The notes under the pieces were generated by a model. That model worked only from the letters and a program-made list of their open reading frames with translations, was not told the origin of the DNA and made no database searches. A program made the translations under genes and the position numbers. This document shows positions 17,141-26,124 of a stretch of DNA of 64,000 bases, piece after piece (positions within the stretch are counted from its first letter, which is position 1; each line of letters begins with the position of its first letter). This stretch comes from Hyphomicrobium methylovorum (GTDB taxonomy: Bacteria; Pseudomonadota; Alphaproteobacteria; Rhizobiales; Hyphomicrobiaceae): positions 3,328,501 through 3,392,500 of the forward strand of contig NZ_QHJE01000001.1 of NCBI RefSeq assembly GCF_013626205.1, written 5' to 3'.

Positions 17141-18628
17141 TTAGCCGACTTCGGCGAGGAGGGAGAGCTGCCTCGGGATGGCTTCGCCATCATGGTCGGT
17201 CAGATTGGTCGGATAATCGCCCGTAAAGCAATGGTCGGTGAATTGCGGGGCGCGATCATCGCGATTTTCGAGGCCGATCGCGCGATAGATGCCGTTCACG
17301 GAGAGAAACGCCAGGCTGTCGGCGCCCATGAATTCACGCATGCCCTCGAGCGAGTGGTTGGCGGCCAGCAGGTCTGCCTTGCTCGGCGTATCGATGCCGT
17401 AAAAATCGGGATGCGTAATCGGCGGCGAAGATATGCGCATGTGCACTTCGCTTGCGCCCGCGTCGCGGATGAGCTGGACGATCTTCTTCGACGTGGTGCC
17501 GCGCACGACGCTGTCGTCAATCAGAACGACGCGGTTGCCGCGAATGACGCCGGAGTTCGCCGAATGCTTCAGCTTCACGCCGAGCTGGCGAATGCGCTGC
17601 TCCGGCTCGATGAAGGTGCGCCCGACGTAGTGGTTGCGAATGATGCCGAGTTCAAACGGCACACCGCTCTGCTGGCTGAAGCCGATGGCGGCTGGAACGC
17701 CCGAGTCGGGAATAGGGACGACGACGTCCGCTTCGATCGGGGCTTCGCGCGCGAGTTCGACACCCATGTGTTTGCGGATGTCGTAAACGGTTTGGCCGCC
17801 GACGATGGAGTCTGGCCGGGCGAAGTAAATGTATTCGAAGATGCAGGGCCGCGCTGGGCGCAGCGGGAAGGGGCGATGGCTCTCGAGGCCTTCGTCCGTG
17901 ATGACGACGACTTCGCCGTTATCGACTTCGCGCAAGAATTCCGCGCCGACGATATCGAGCGCGCATGTTTCGGACGCGAGGACGTATGAGGTGCCGAGAC
18001 GTCCGATGACGAGCGGGCGAATGCCGATCGGATCGCGGGCGCCGATCATCATATCGTTGGTCAGGCAAACGAGGGCGTATGAGCCTTCGATCTGGCGAAT
18101 AGCGTCGACAAAGCGTTCAACGATGCGGCGCTTCTTGGAGCGCGCAAGAAGATGGAGAATGACTTCGGTGTCTGAGGTGGACTGGCAGATGGCGCCGGAG
18201 GAGATCAGCTCGCGCCGTATTGTGAGGGCGTTCGTCAGGTTGCCGTTGTGGGCGACGGCGAAACCCCCGGTATCAATATCGCAGAAGAGCGGCTGAACGT
18301 TGCGGATCAGGGCGTCGCCCGTCGTGGAGTAGCGATCGTGGCCGATGGCCATGCGGCCTTTGAGGCGGGCGAGGACGTCGGCTCGCGAGAAGTTATCGCC
18401 GACGAGGCCCATACGGCGCTCGGAGTGGAAATTGTGCCCGTCGTAGGAGCAGATGCCGGCCGCTTCCTGCCCCCGGTGCTGAAGTGCGTGGAGGCCCAGC
18501 GCCGTGATGGCCGCGGCATCGGGATGATCGAAGATGCCGAATACGCCGCATTCTTCCCGCAGGCGATCATCGTCGTATCGCGTTACCGTCAAACCATCGA
18601 CTTTGGCTGCGTCAGGTCGCTGTGCCAT
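17141..18628 (-). CDS. purF: Amidophosphoribosyltransferase
   Basis: PurF makes 5-phosphoribosylamine from PRPP and glutamine, the first step of purine synthesis. The 495-residue protein begins with a 26-residue propeptide before the nucleophile Cys27 (REECGVFG), as in the Bacillus-type enzyme that matures by self-cleavage. The glutaminase motif HRGQEAAGI and the PRPP-binding VVLIDDSVVRGTT are clear. The C-terminal CFTGDYPT is also typical of the iron-sulfur form. GGAGGT precedes the ATG. Confidence 0.96.
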   Translation of the reverse strand: MAQRPDAAKVDGLTVTRYDDDRLREECGVFGIFDHPDAAAITALGLHALQHRGQEAAGICSYDGHNFHSERRMGLVGDNFSRADVLARLKGRMAIGHDRYSTTGDALIRNVQPLFCDIDTGGFAVAHNGNLTNALTIRRELISSGAICQSTSDTEVILHLLARSKKRRIVERFVDAIRQIEGSYALVCLTNDMMIGARDPIGIRPLVIGRLGTSYVLASETCALDIVGAEFLREVDNGEVVVITDEGLESHRPFPLRPARPCIFEYIYFARPDSIVGGQTVYDIRKHMGVELAREAPIEADVVVPIPDSGVPAAIGFSQQSGVPFELGIIRNHYVGRTFIEPEQRIRQLGVKLKHSANSGVIRGNRVVLIDDSVVRGTTSKKIVQLIRDAGASEVHMRISSPPITHPDFYGIDTPSKADLLAANHSLEGMREFMGADSLAFLSVNGIYRAIGLENRDDRAPQFTDHCFTGDYPTNLTDHDGEAIPRQLSLLAEVG

Positions 18629-18713
18629 GGCACCTCCGCTTGGGCTGCCTTAATGTCCGATACGCCGGTAATAAAACGCTAAACGCGGTCCAGACGCGCG
18701 GCGAATGGTGTCG

Positions 18714-19343
18714 TCACACGACGGTCATATAGTACCGAGTGCCGTTGATGACCAGCGCGACGGACCGCTCTTTTTGTCCCAGCGAACCCTGCTGACCACC
18801 CGGCTGCTCCGTCGCCGGTGGCGCCGTGGAAGGTTGCGGGATGACCTGCAACAGAACAGAGCGGATCGACTCGCCCGTTGCCTTTACGGAATCGCGGAAA
18901 TAGGCATCCCGGACAAGCGGATGCTGCTTCTCCTTGTCCGGCGAAATGAAGGCCTCATACGCCATGTATGGGATAACGAAGAGCAGGAAGCCGCGAAGCA
19001 CGCCGAAGATGAAGCCCAGTACACGGTCAACCATGCCGACCTGACTGTCGAGAATGGCGTCCGATATGCGCGCGGTGATGAGATGGACGATGATGAGAAC
19101 GATCAGCGCCACGACGAGCGCAATGGCTGCCGTTGCGATCTGAGGCGGGAGGCTCGTCTGCGCCGCGATTTCGGCCGTCATGTCTTTCTTGGTCGAGAAA
19201 ACCCAATAGCCGACAGCGGCTGCCGCAATCCAGGAGAGGATCGAGAGCAGTTCGCGGGCAAAGCCACGATACATCGCCAAAAGGCCGGAAATAAATGCGA
19301 CGGCGATCAAAGCGAGATCGAGATACGTCAGCGGGCCGATCAT
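18714..19343 (-). CDS. cvpA: CvpA family membrane protein
   Basis: CvpA is an inner-membrane protein first known from colicin V production. The 209-residue protein has four hydrophobic segments (about residues 6-26, 30-47, 63-85 and 103-123), with the family pattern YRGFARELLSILSWIAA and DRVLGFIFGVLRGF. The C-terminal ~70 residues are Pro/Gln-rich and unconserved. It sits between radA and purF, as in many proteobacteria. Its molecular role is unresolved in the literature. Confidence 0.9.
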   Translation of the reverse strand: MIGPLTYLDLALIAVAFISGLLAMYRGFARELLSILSWIAAAAVGYWVFSTKKDMTAEIAAQTSLPPQIATAAIALVVALIVLIIVHLITARISDAILDSQVGMVDRVLGFIFGVLRGFLLFVIPYMAYEAFISPDKEKQHPLVRDAYFRDSVKATGESIRSVLLQVIPQPSTAPPATEQPGGQQGSLGQKERSVALVINGTRYYMTVV

Positions 19344-19400
19344 GGCCGAAGTCCCTCTTTTAACCAGCCCCGCCGGGCCGAGATTCGCACCCCGAAAAAG

Positions 19401-20777
19401 TCAGTCGCACGCAGCCGCCGCTGCCGCAAGGGACTTGAGGTGTGCAATGCGGGATAGCGTCAACTTCAAACCGTTGGTATCGGCCTCGCCGGCTTCGGGC
19501 AGCACGGCCTGCATAAACCCCAGTTTTGCGGCTTCCTTCAGGCGCGACGTGGTCATGGCGGCGCCTCGAACCGCGCCGGAAAGCGAGACTTCGCCGAAAT
19601 ACACGGCCTCTCTTGGGAGCGTTATCCCAGAGATCGACGACAGCAGCGCGGCGGCGGCGGCGAGATCGGCCGCGGGCTCGGTGATCTTCAGGCCGCCAGC
19701 CACATTGAGGTAAACGTCGTGGCCTGAAAACGACACCCCACAGCGGGCGTCCAGCACGGCCAGAAGCATATTGAGCCGGTTGCTGTCCCAGCCCACAACC
19801 GCGCGGCGCGGCGTGCCGAGGCCCGAGGGGGCGACGAGGGCCTGGATTTCGACGAGCAGCGGGCGCGTGCCTTCGATCCCGGCGAAGACGGCGGCGCCAG
19901 GACTTTGGCTCGTGCGATCGCCTAGAAAGAGCTCCGACGGATTGGCGACCTCGCGCAGGCCGCCCGCCACCATCTCGAACACGCCGATCTCATCGCTCGG
20001 GCCGAAGCGATTTTTGACGGCGCGCAGGATGCGGTAAGAGAGGCCACGATCGCCTTCGAAATACAACACAGTGTCGACCATGTGCTCGATCACCTTCGGA
20101 CCGGCGATCTGGCCGTCCTTGGTGACGTGACCGACAAGCAGCAGGGCCGCGCCTGCCATTTTTGCATAACGGATCAGCGCCTGAGCGGCCGCGCGAACCT
20201 GGCTGACTGTGCCGGGCGCAGCGTCGAGCGTGTCTGCCCAGAGCGTTTGCACGGAATCGATGATGACGAGATCCGGCGGGCGGTCATCGCTCAGCGTCGT
20301 GAGAATGTTCGACAGATTGGTTTCGGATGCGAGGCCGACGGGCGCCTCCGCCAGACCGAGCCGCGCGGCACGCAGACGGACCTGCGCCACGGCTTCCTCG
20401 CCCGAGAAATACACTGAACGTTTGCCCCGCTGCGCGAGGTGCGCGGCGACCTGCAGGAGCAACGTCGATTTACCGATGCCGGGTTCGCCGCCGATCAGGA
20501 TTGCGGAGCCCGGAACAATGCCGCCACCCATGACACGGTCGAGTTCGTCGATGCCGGTCGAGAAGCGCGGTGCTTCCGCCACCGAGCCCTGCAGGGATTC
20601 GAGCTTGACGACGCGTCCCTTCGATTGCCGCGTGATGCCGGAGCCGGGCGGCGGACCAGCGTCGGTTTCTTCGACGAGCGTATTCCACTCGTTGCAAGCG
20701 GAGCATTTGCCCGCCCAGCGCGCCGCAGTCGCGCCGCACGCCTGACAGACGTAGAGTGAGCGAGATGCCTTCGCCAT
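19401..20777 (-). CDS. radA: DNA repair protein RadA (Sms)
   Basis: RadA is a RecA-like helicase that drives branch migration in recombination. The 458-residue protein has a four-cysteine zinc finger (C11, C14, C25, C28), Walker A at 97-105 (GEPGIGKST), the RadA-specific KNRFG motif, and a C-terminal Lon-protease-like domain (VGWDSNRLNMLLAVL, GEVSLSGAVR). It lies 2 bp from the alr reading frame on its upstream side and 57 bp from cvpA. Confidence 0.96.
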   Translation of the reverse strand: MAKASRSLYVCQACGATAARWAGKCSACNEWNTLVEETDAGPPPGSGITRQSKGRVVKLESLQGSVAEAPRFSTGIDELDRVMGGGIVPGSAILIGGEPGIGKSTLLLQVAAHLAQRGKRSVYFSGEEAVAQVRLRAARLGLAEAPVGLASETNLSNILTTLSDDRPPDLVIIDSVQTLWADTLDAAPGTVSQVRAAAQALIRYAKMAGAALLLVGHVTKDGQIAGPKVIEHMVDTVLYFEGDRGLSYRILRAVKNRFGPSDEIGVFEMVAGGLREVANPSELFLGDRTSQSPGAAVFAGIEGTRPLLVEIQALVAPSGLGTPRRAVVGWDSNRLNMLLAVLDARCGVSFSGHDVYLNVAGGLKITEPAADLAAAAALLSSISGITLPREAVYFGEVSLSGAVRGAAMTTSRLKEAAKLGFMQAVLPEAGEADTNGLKLTLSRIAHLKSLAAAAAACD

Positions 20778-20779
20778 GG

Positions 20780-21922
20780 TCAGGTTCGCTCATCGATGTA
20801 GAGGCGCGTGAAGCGCGGGCCGAGGCGCGTCAGGATCTCGTATCCAATGGTGCCCGCGGCAAAGCCCTGATCCTCGATTGTCAGACCGTTCCCGACGAGC
20901 GTTGCGAAGGCGCCCGGTTTTGCCGCGTCGATCGGGAGATCCGTCACGTCGACGGTGATCAGATCCATCGAAATACGTCCCACGATCGGGGCGCGGTGTC
21001 CGCCAATGATGACGTGGCCGCCGGTCTCGCCATTCGAGCATCCTGCCGAGCGCGGAATTCCGTCCGCGTAGCCAGCGGCAATCGTTGCGATGCGGCTCGC
21101 GCGTTCGGCCTGCCATGTGGCCGAGTAACCGACCGTTTCGCCCGGCGCGATGGCTGTGACTGCGAGAATGCGCGCCGCAACTGTCACGGCGGGCGCGACG
21201 GGAGCGGTGTCGGCCGCGGATGCCTGTCCGCCATAGAGCGCGTAACCCGGTCGAACGATTTCGAAGTGATATGCGGGGCCGAGCATCAGACCGTCCGATG
21301 CGGCCAGACTTTTCGGGACGTTCGGAAAGAGTGCTGAGAGCGTGCCGAAGGCGACAAGCTGCTCGCGATTCTTTGGATCGTTCGGCACGTCAGCAGATGC
21401 GAGGTGGCTCATCACCAGTTCGACGCGTATGCCGCTGAGAAGCGCTGGGTCGGCTGCCAGACGGCGAACGTCACGCGAGGGCAGTCCGAGGCGGTTCAGG
21501 CCGGTATCGATATGCAGCGCTGCGGGCAACGCGTCGCCGTGGTTGCGAGCGGCGAGGGACCAGGCGGCGACGTCGTCCAGAGTCGACAGAACGGGATGGA
21601 TGTTATGGCGCACGAATATCTGCGCTGCGTTCCCGACGAGCCCATCGAGTGCGTAAATGTCGGCATCCGGCGCAAGCAGGCGCGCGGCTTCCGCTTCAGC
21701 GGGTGTTGCGATGAAGAATGCCGTACAGCCCGCGCGGTACAGCGCGGGTATCACGCGATCCGCACCGAGGCCGTACGCATTTGCTTTAACGACGGCGCCG
21801 CAGCGCGCAGGCGCGACTTTGTCCGCGAGCGCCTTCCAGTTGGCAGCAATTCGCCCGAGGTCGATCGTGATCGTTCCGGTGGCGCCCGCCAGATGATCCG
21901 ATATGCGCGCGTCCACCGTCAT
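20780..21922 (-). CDS. alr: Alanine racemase
   Basis: Alr interconverts L- and D-alanine for peptidoglycan, using PLP. From the ATG at 21922 the protein has 380 residues. The PLP lysine is in VVKANAYGLG, and the catalytic Tyr in TVGYSATW; RISMDLITVDVTD is also conserved. AGGGA lies just upstream of that ATG. An in-frame TTG at 21952 that overlaps the dnaB stop would add ten residues and is the alternative. The gene is embedded in the dnaB-alr-radA run. Confidence 0.93.
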   Translation of the reverse strand: MTVDARISDHLAGATGTITIDLGRIAANWKALADKVAPARCGAVVKANAYGLGADRVIPALYRAGCTAFFIATPAEAEAARLLAPDADIYALDGLVGNAAQIFVRHNIHPVLSTLDDVAAWSLAARNHGDALPAALHIDTGLNRLGLPSRDVRRLAADPALLSGIRVELVMSHLASADVPNDPKNREQLVAFGTLSALFPNVPKSLAASDGLMLGPAYHFEIVRPGYALYGGQASAADTAPVAPAVTVAARILAVTAIAPGETVGYSATWQAERASRIATIAAGYADGIPRSAGCSNGETGGHVIIGGHRAPIVGRISMDLITVDVTDLPIDAAKPGAFATLVGNGLTIEDQGFAAGTIGYEILTRLGPRFTRLYIDERT

Positions 21923-21948
21923 CACGTCCCTAGCCACGCTATGCTCGT

Positions 21949-23457
21949 TCAATCACGCGGCAACATAAAATCGCGTGCGAGATTGCCAAAGCGGGTAAAT
22001 TGACCCTCGAACGACAGTTCGACCGTGCCCACCGGGCCATGACGCTGTTTGCCGATGATACACTCGGCCTTGCCCGAGACCTGGCTCATCTTGGTCATCC
22101 AATCAGCGAATTCGGGCGTTCCTTCGTTCGGCTTGGTCCGTTCGACGTAATATTCCTCACGGTATACGAACATGACGACGTCAGCGTCCTGCTCGATCGA
22201 ACCCGATTCACGAAGGTCTGAGAGCTGCGGGCGCTTGTCTTCGCGCGCTTCAACCTGACGCGAAAGCTGCGACAGGGCCATGATCGGCAGATCGAGTTCC
22301 TTCGCGAGTGCTTTCAGGCCCGTGGTGATTTCGGTGACTTCCTGCACGCGGTTTTCACCGCGGCCCTTGGATCCGGCGAGCAACTGCAAATAGTCGACGA
22401 CGATCAGGTCGAGACCGTGCTGGCGTTTGAGCTTTCGGGCGCGCGATGAGAGCTGCGCGATCGTGATACCGCCCGTCTGGTCGATGTAAAGCGGGATGCG
22501 CGACATCTCGTTGGCGACTTCGGAGAGCTTGCGGAATTCGTTCTCGTCGATCATGCCGCGACGGATCTTCTCGGAACTGATTTCCGCCTGCTCGGCGAGA
22601 ATACGCGTTGCGAGCTGTTCGGACGACATTTCAAGAGAGAAGAAGCCGACAATGCCGCCGTTGGTCGTTTCCGTCGAGCCATCGGCACGACGCTCCGACT
22701 GGTATGCCTTGGCGACGTTGTAGGCGATGTTGGTGGCGAGCGCGGTTTTTCCCATCGAAGGACGGCCCGCGAGGATGATGAGATCCGAGCGCTGTAGACC
22801 GCCGAGCTTGCTGTCGAGATCGGAGAGGCCCGTGGAGGCGCCCGATAGATGCCCAGCGCGCTGGAATGCGCTGTTCGCGACTTCGATGGCGGTTGCGAGC
22901 GCCGATTTGAACGTCTCGAACCCCTTGCCGTACTTGTTCTGCTCCGCGAGCGAATAGAGCCGCGTTTCCGCTTCCTCGATCTGCGCTTTCGGCGCCTGAT
23001 CCACCGCGCTCTCGTAAGCGGTGTTGACCATGTCTTCGCCGATGACGATCAGCGCGCGTCGCGTCGCCAGATCGTAGATCGTGCGGCCGTACTCGGCGGC
23101 GTTGATGATCGTCGTCGCATTGGCGGCGAGCCGGCCGAGGTACTGCGGCACCGTCGTCGACGCATCGATCGGCTCGACATTCTCGAAGAACGTCTTGACG
23201 GTGATGGGTGTCGCGACTTTGCCCGCGTGGATGAGCGTTGCGAGCGTTTCGAAGATTCGCCCGTGAAGCGGCTCGAAGAAATGATCGGGCGAGAGGAAGC
23301 CCGAGACGCGGTCAAGCGCTTCGTTGTTGACGAGGATTGCGCCAAGGAGCGCCTGCTCGGCTTCGACGTTATGGGGGGGCTGACGGAACGTCAGCGGTTC
23401 ATTTGCCGAGACAGCTTGTTGGAGCTTCTCAGTTGCGAGGTATGCGGGGTCTGCCAT
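21949..23457 (-). CDS. dnaB: Replicative DNA helicase DnaB
   Basis: DnaB is the hexameric replication-fork helicase. From the ATG at 23457 it has 502 residues: an N-terminal domain (PHNVEAEQALLGAIL), then the RecA-like domain with Walker A GRPSMGKTALA, VGFFSLEMS and VVDYLQLL. Starts further upstream (23520, 23580) are in frame but lack conservation-like sequence. A GGTAGGG lies eight bases before 23457. It heads the minus-strand run toward purF. Confidence 0.94.
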   Translation of the reverse strand: MADPAYLATEKLQQAVSANEPLTFRQPPHNVEAEQALLGAILVNNEALDRVSGFLSPDHFFEPLHGRIFETLATLIHAGKVATPITVKTFFENVEPIDASTTVPQYLGRLAANATTIINAAEYGRTIYDLATRRALIVIGEDMVNTAYESAVDQAPKAQIEEAETRLYSLAEQNKYGKGFETFKSALATAIEVANSAFQRAGHLSGASTGLSDLDSKLGGLQRSDLIILAGRPSMGKTALATNIAYNVAKAYQSERRADGSTETTNGGIVGFFSLEMSSEQLATRILAEQAEISSEKIRRGMIDENEFRKLSEVANEMSRIPLYIDQTGGITIAQLSSRARKLKRQHGLDLIVVDYLQLLAGSKGRGENRVQEVTEITTGLKALAKELDLPIMALSQLSRQVEAREDKRPQLSDLRESGSIEQDADVVMFVYREEYYVERTKPNEGTPEFADWMTKMSQVSGKAECIIGKQRHGPVGTVELSFEGQFTRFGNLARDFMLPRD

Positions 23458-23621
23458 GTGGCGGACCCTACCTGATTCAGGAAAGAGATTCGGGGGAACG
23501 TGGGGTGAGGCGGTAGTCATCCCCGATATCAACATGCATGGAGTAGAAAGGCTTGGCCGTGCGAATCCGGCAACGGCCAAGCCCTACAATTCTGGCAGGT
23601 TATCCTGCCGATAACGCTGGC

Positions 23622-24203
23622 TTAGGCCGCGTCGCCTTCAGATTCAGCTTCCGGCCGTGCGTCTTCGAATTCCGCATCCGGATTGAAGGTTTCGAGTTCG
23701 AGCGCTTCATCCTGAACGACCGTGACGTTCTCGCCACGCGCCTGCTTATCGGCTTCGTCCTGCGAGCGGGCGATGTTGAGCGTGATGGCGCTTACAACTT
23801 CCGGATGGAGCTGAACCTTGGCTTCCGTCAGGCCCAGAGCCTTGATCGGCTTGTCGAGGATGATCTGGTTACGGTTCACGGTGAAGCCGTTCTCGCTGAC
23901 GACTTCAGCGATGTCGCGCGTCGAGACCGAGCCGTAGAGCTGGCCGGTGTCGCCGGCAGCGCGGATGAGCGTGAAGCTCATGCCGTCGAGCTTCGCGGAA
24001 ACGGTTTCCGCATCCTTCTTGTGCGAGAGGTTCTCGGCTTCGAGCTGAGCGCGACGGCCTTCGAACACCTTCTTGTTTTCTTCGTTGGCGCGCAGAGCCT
24101 TCTTCTGCGGAAGAAGGAAATTGCGTGCGTAGCCGTCTTTTACGTTGACGACGTCGCCCATCTGACCAAGACGGCCGATGCGCTGAAGCAGAATAACTTG
24201 CAT
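23622..24203 (-). CDS. rplI: 50S ribosomal protein L9
   Basis: L9 binds 23S rRNA near the L1 stalk. The 193-residue protein has the N-terminal signature [33 protein letters not shown], a helical linker rich in Lys/Glu, and a C-terminal domain ([14 protein letters not shown]). The acidic tail after residue ~150 is typical of alphaproteobacteria. It closes the rpsF-rpsR-DUF2232-rplI cluster. Confidence 0.97.
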   Translation of the reverse strand: MQVILLQRIGRLGQMGDVVNVKDGYARNFLLPQKKALRANEENKKVFEGRRAQLEAENLSHKKDAETVSAKLDGMSFTLIRAAGDTGQLYGSVSTRDIAEVVSENGFTVNRNQIILDKPIKALGLTEAKVQLHPEVVSAITLNIARSQDEADKQARGENVTVVQDEALELETFNPDAEFEDARPEAESEGDAA

Positions 24204-24242
24204 GGGTTCAACTCCTTTAAGTTCGTTTGGTTCTGGTTTGTT

Positions 24243-25193
24243 TTAATGGGGCGCTGCGGGCGGCGGACCGGCGCGGCGATAGTGAAAAATCGTTTCGGCA
24301 AGGCCTCCGAGCGCGAGCAACAAGCCGACATGCGGGATGATGAGCGCGCCGGTATAAAGCGCGGTGAGAATGAAGATCTGCCACGGCGAATTGCGCGTGA
24401 GTACGTGGACGACACCGAGCCCAACGAGCGCGAACGCGAGAAGGAAAGGTGCTGCAATTCCTCCTGCGAGCAGACCGGGCAATCCGCCGGTAAAGCTGAC
24501 AGCGGTTGCGACGAGCAGAACGAGGGTCGCGCTGGGTGGCATCGAGAAATAGGCGAGGTCGGGCCACGGGCGTTTCAGGCGTCCCGACGCGAGCGTAATG
24601 CGCCCCGCGAGCCAGAGATTGAGCAGCGTCGTCGACATCGCAAGTAGACCCAGCGCCCAAGGCAGTGTGGACAGCGTGGTTTGCGTGATCTCGTCGATTT
24701 GCTGGCTCGTGACCTCCGGCGCACCCGGCAGGCGCGCGAGATCCGATTTGACGAACGATTCAACGACGGTGCGGAGCATCTTACTCAGCGTGTCGACGTC
24801 ACCGCCCATCAGGATGATGGCGAGAGATGCGAAAACACCGGCGAAGGCGGCCGCGACGACGACAAGGCGGCCGATTGGATACCATTCGCGATCCTCATCC
24901 TCGCCACGGCTCAACTGCGCGAGTCGCGTCAGGATCACGGCAGGGATCGCGGTGCTGATAGCGTAGACTTCAGCGGCGAGGGGATTGGCGATCAGAAAAA
25001 TCGTGATCGTGGCGGTGACGGCGGCGATCGTTGCGGCAACCGTTCCGAGGCCGAGGCCCGCGAGGTAAAGCGAGAGCGGCGTCAACAGGAAGAGCAAGAC
25101 GCGGAACAGCATCGCGCCCGCCGTCGCCGAAGCGAAGACGACTGCGGACATGATGCCCGCGGCAATTGCTAAAAGGATAACGTTCGTCGGCAT
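24243..25193 (-). CDS. DUF2232 integral membrane protein
   Basis: This protein of about 316 residues is almost wholly hydrophobic, with around eight to ten membrane segments. It belongs to the DUF2232/YybS-like group that lies between rpsR and rplI in many alphaproteobacteria. I start at MPTNVILLAIAAG (25193), since the longer frame to 25286 adds a basic, unconserved stretch that runs into the palindromic element upstream. Function is unknown; the S-component-like fold of YybS relatives is only a suggestion. Confidence 0.85.
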   Translation of the reverse strand: MPTNVILLAIAAGIMSAVVFASATAGAMLFRVLLFLLTPLSLYLAGLGLGTVAATIAAVTATITIFLIANPLAAEVYAISTAIPAVILTRLAQLSRGEDEDREWYPIGRLVVVAAAFAGVFASLAIILMGGDVDTLSKMLRTVVESFVKSDLARLPGAPEVTSQQIDEITQTTLSTLPWALGLLAMSTTLLNLWLAGRITLASGRLKRPWPDLAYFSMPPSATLVLLVATAVSFTGGLPGLLAGGIAAPFLLAFALVGLGVVHVLTRNSPWQIFILTALYTGALIIPHVGLLLALGGLAETIFHYRRAGPPPAAPH

Positions 25194-25258
25194 CTCTCGC
25201 TGTCCCGCCTTGGCGGTTAGAGCCGGATCCGGTTTCCCGTTCCGACCCAACTTTCGTT

Positions 25259-25323
25259 GCACCCGGCGGCGCAATCTTGATTGCACCCGGCGACTCCCCT
25301 TCGGGGAGCCGGCCGCCGGGTGC
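25259..25323 (-). repeat. 41-bp palindromic element (25283-25323) plus a duplicated arm (25259-25270)
   Basis: On the minus strand the 41-bp element has a perfect 9-bp basal stem, an asymmetric internal loop GGCCGG/TC, and a 7-bp upper stem (5' CTCCCC inside, with a flanking C-G pair) capped by GAA. A second right arm at 25259-25270 gives a rival 12-bp basal stem with 25312-25323, so two hairpins exclude each other. It lies between rpsR and the DUF2232 gene. The same core occurs twice in mazG. Confidence 0.85.
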
Positions 25324-25332
25324 GGTAGGTGC

Positions 25333-25587
25333 TTACTTGATCACGTAAGGCAGCAGGCCGAGAAAGCGGGCGCGCTTGATGGCGCGCGCGAGTTCGCGCT
25401 GCTTTTTCGCGGAGACTGCCGTGATGCGGCTCGGGACGATCTTGCCGCGCTCGGAAATGTAACGGCCGAGCGTGCGAACGTCCTTGTAGTCAATCTTCGG
25501 AGCGCCTTCACCCGAGAACGGGCAGGTCTTGCGACGACGCTGGAAAGGACGGCGGGCGCCGCCACCGGCTGATGCGATTTCGGCCAT
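25333..25587 (-). CDS. rpsR: 30S ribosomal protein S18
   Basis: S18 binds S6 in the small-subunit platform. The 84-residue protein has the family sequence [60 protein letters not shown]. It starts 3 bp after rpsF. The hairpin element begins 10 bp after its stop and may separate ribosomal-protein expression from the membrane-protein gene. Confidence 0.97.
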   Translation of the reverse strand: MAEIASAGGGARRPFQRRRKTCPFSGEGAPKIDYKDVRTLGRYISERGKIVPSRITAVSAKKQRELARAIKRARFLGLLPYVIK

Positions 25588-25590
25588 GGG

Positions 25591-26124
25591 TTAGCCCTCC
25601 GAGCCAGGATTGGAATCACGCGGAGGACGGGGCGCGCGCGGCGCCTCTCCATCACGCGGGGGACGCGGACCGCGATCGCCTTCACGCGGGGGACGCGAGC
25701 GGAACGTGGAGCCGCCTTCGCGACCGCCAAAACCGCCACGATCACCACGCGGAGGGCCACCACGGCCGCCGAAGCCGCCACGATCACCGCGCTCGTCGCG
25801 ATCCTGCTTGCGCATCTGGATGCTGGGTTCGGTTTCGTGATCTTCAACGCGGATCGTCATGAAACGAATGACGTCGGTGTTGAGGCCCATGCGCCGTTCC
25901 ATTTCGGTCACGGCTGCGGGCGGCGCGTCGATGTTGAAGAAAGCAAAGTGAGCTTTGCGGTTCTTCTTGATCTTGAATGCGAGGTTCTTGAGACCCCAGT
26001 ATTCCTGCTTGCTGATCTTGCCCGTGCCCTCTTCGATGATGCCCTGAAATTCTTTCATCAAGGCTTCGACTTGGGCTTGGGTAACGTCCTGGCGTGCCAG
26101 GAACGTATGCTCGTATAGCGGCAT
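25591..26124 (-). CDS. rpsF: 30S ribosomal protein S6 with Arg/Gly-rich tail
   Basis: The S6 domain occupies residues 1-100 of 177 (MPLYEHTFLARQDVTQAQVEAL, YWGLKNLAFKIKKNRKAHF). Residues ~110-140 form an RGG-type stretch with two GDRGGFGG units, followed by Pro/Arg-rich sequence to the C-terminus. E. coli S6 also has a tail, but an acidic one modified by RimK; here it is basic. The start at 26124 matches the conserved N-terminus. It heads the rpsF-rpsR-DUF2232-rplI run. Confidence 0.96.
   Translation of the reverse strand: MPLYEHTFLARQDVTQAQVEALMKEFQGIIEEGTGKISKQEYWGLKNLAFKIKKNRKAHFAFFNIDAPPAAVTEMERRMGLNTDVIRFMTIRVEDHETEPSIQMRKQDRDERGDRGGFGGRGGPPRGDRGGFGGREGGSTFRSRPPREGDRGPRPPRDGEAPRAPRPPRDSNPGSEG

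Noticed and set aside
17084-17989. 301-codon plus-strand open frame opposite purF
   Set aside because: It is antisense to a well-conserved enzyme; composition is typical of a shadow frame.
23553-24647. 364-codon plus-strand frame opposite rplI and the DUF2232 gene
   Set aside because: It spans two real genes and their spacer on the other strand, without a domain.
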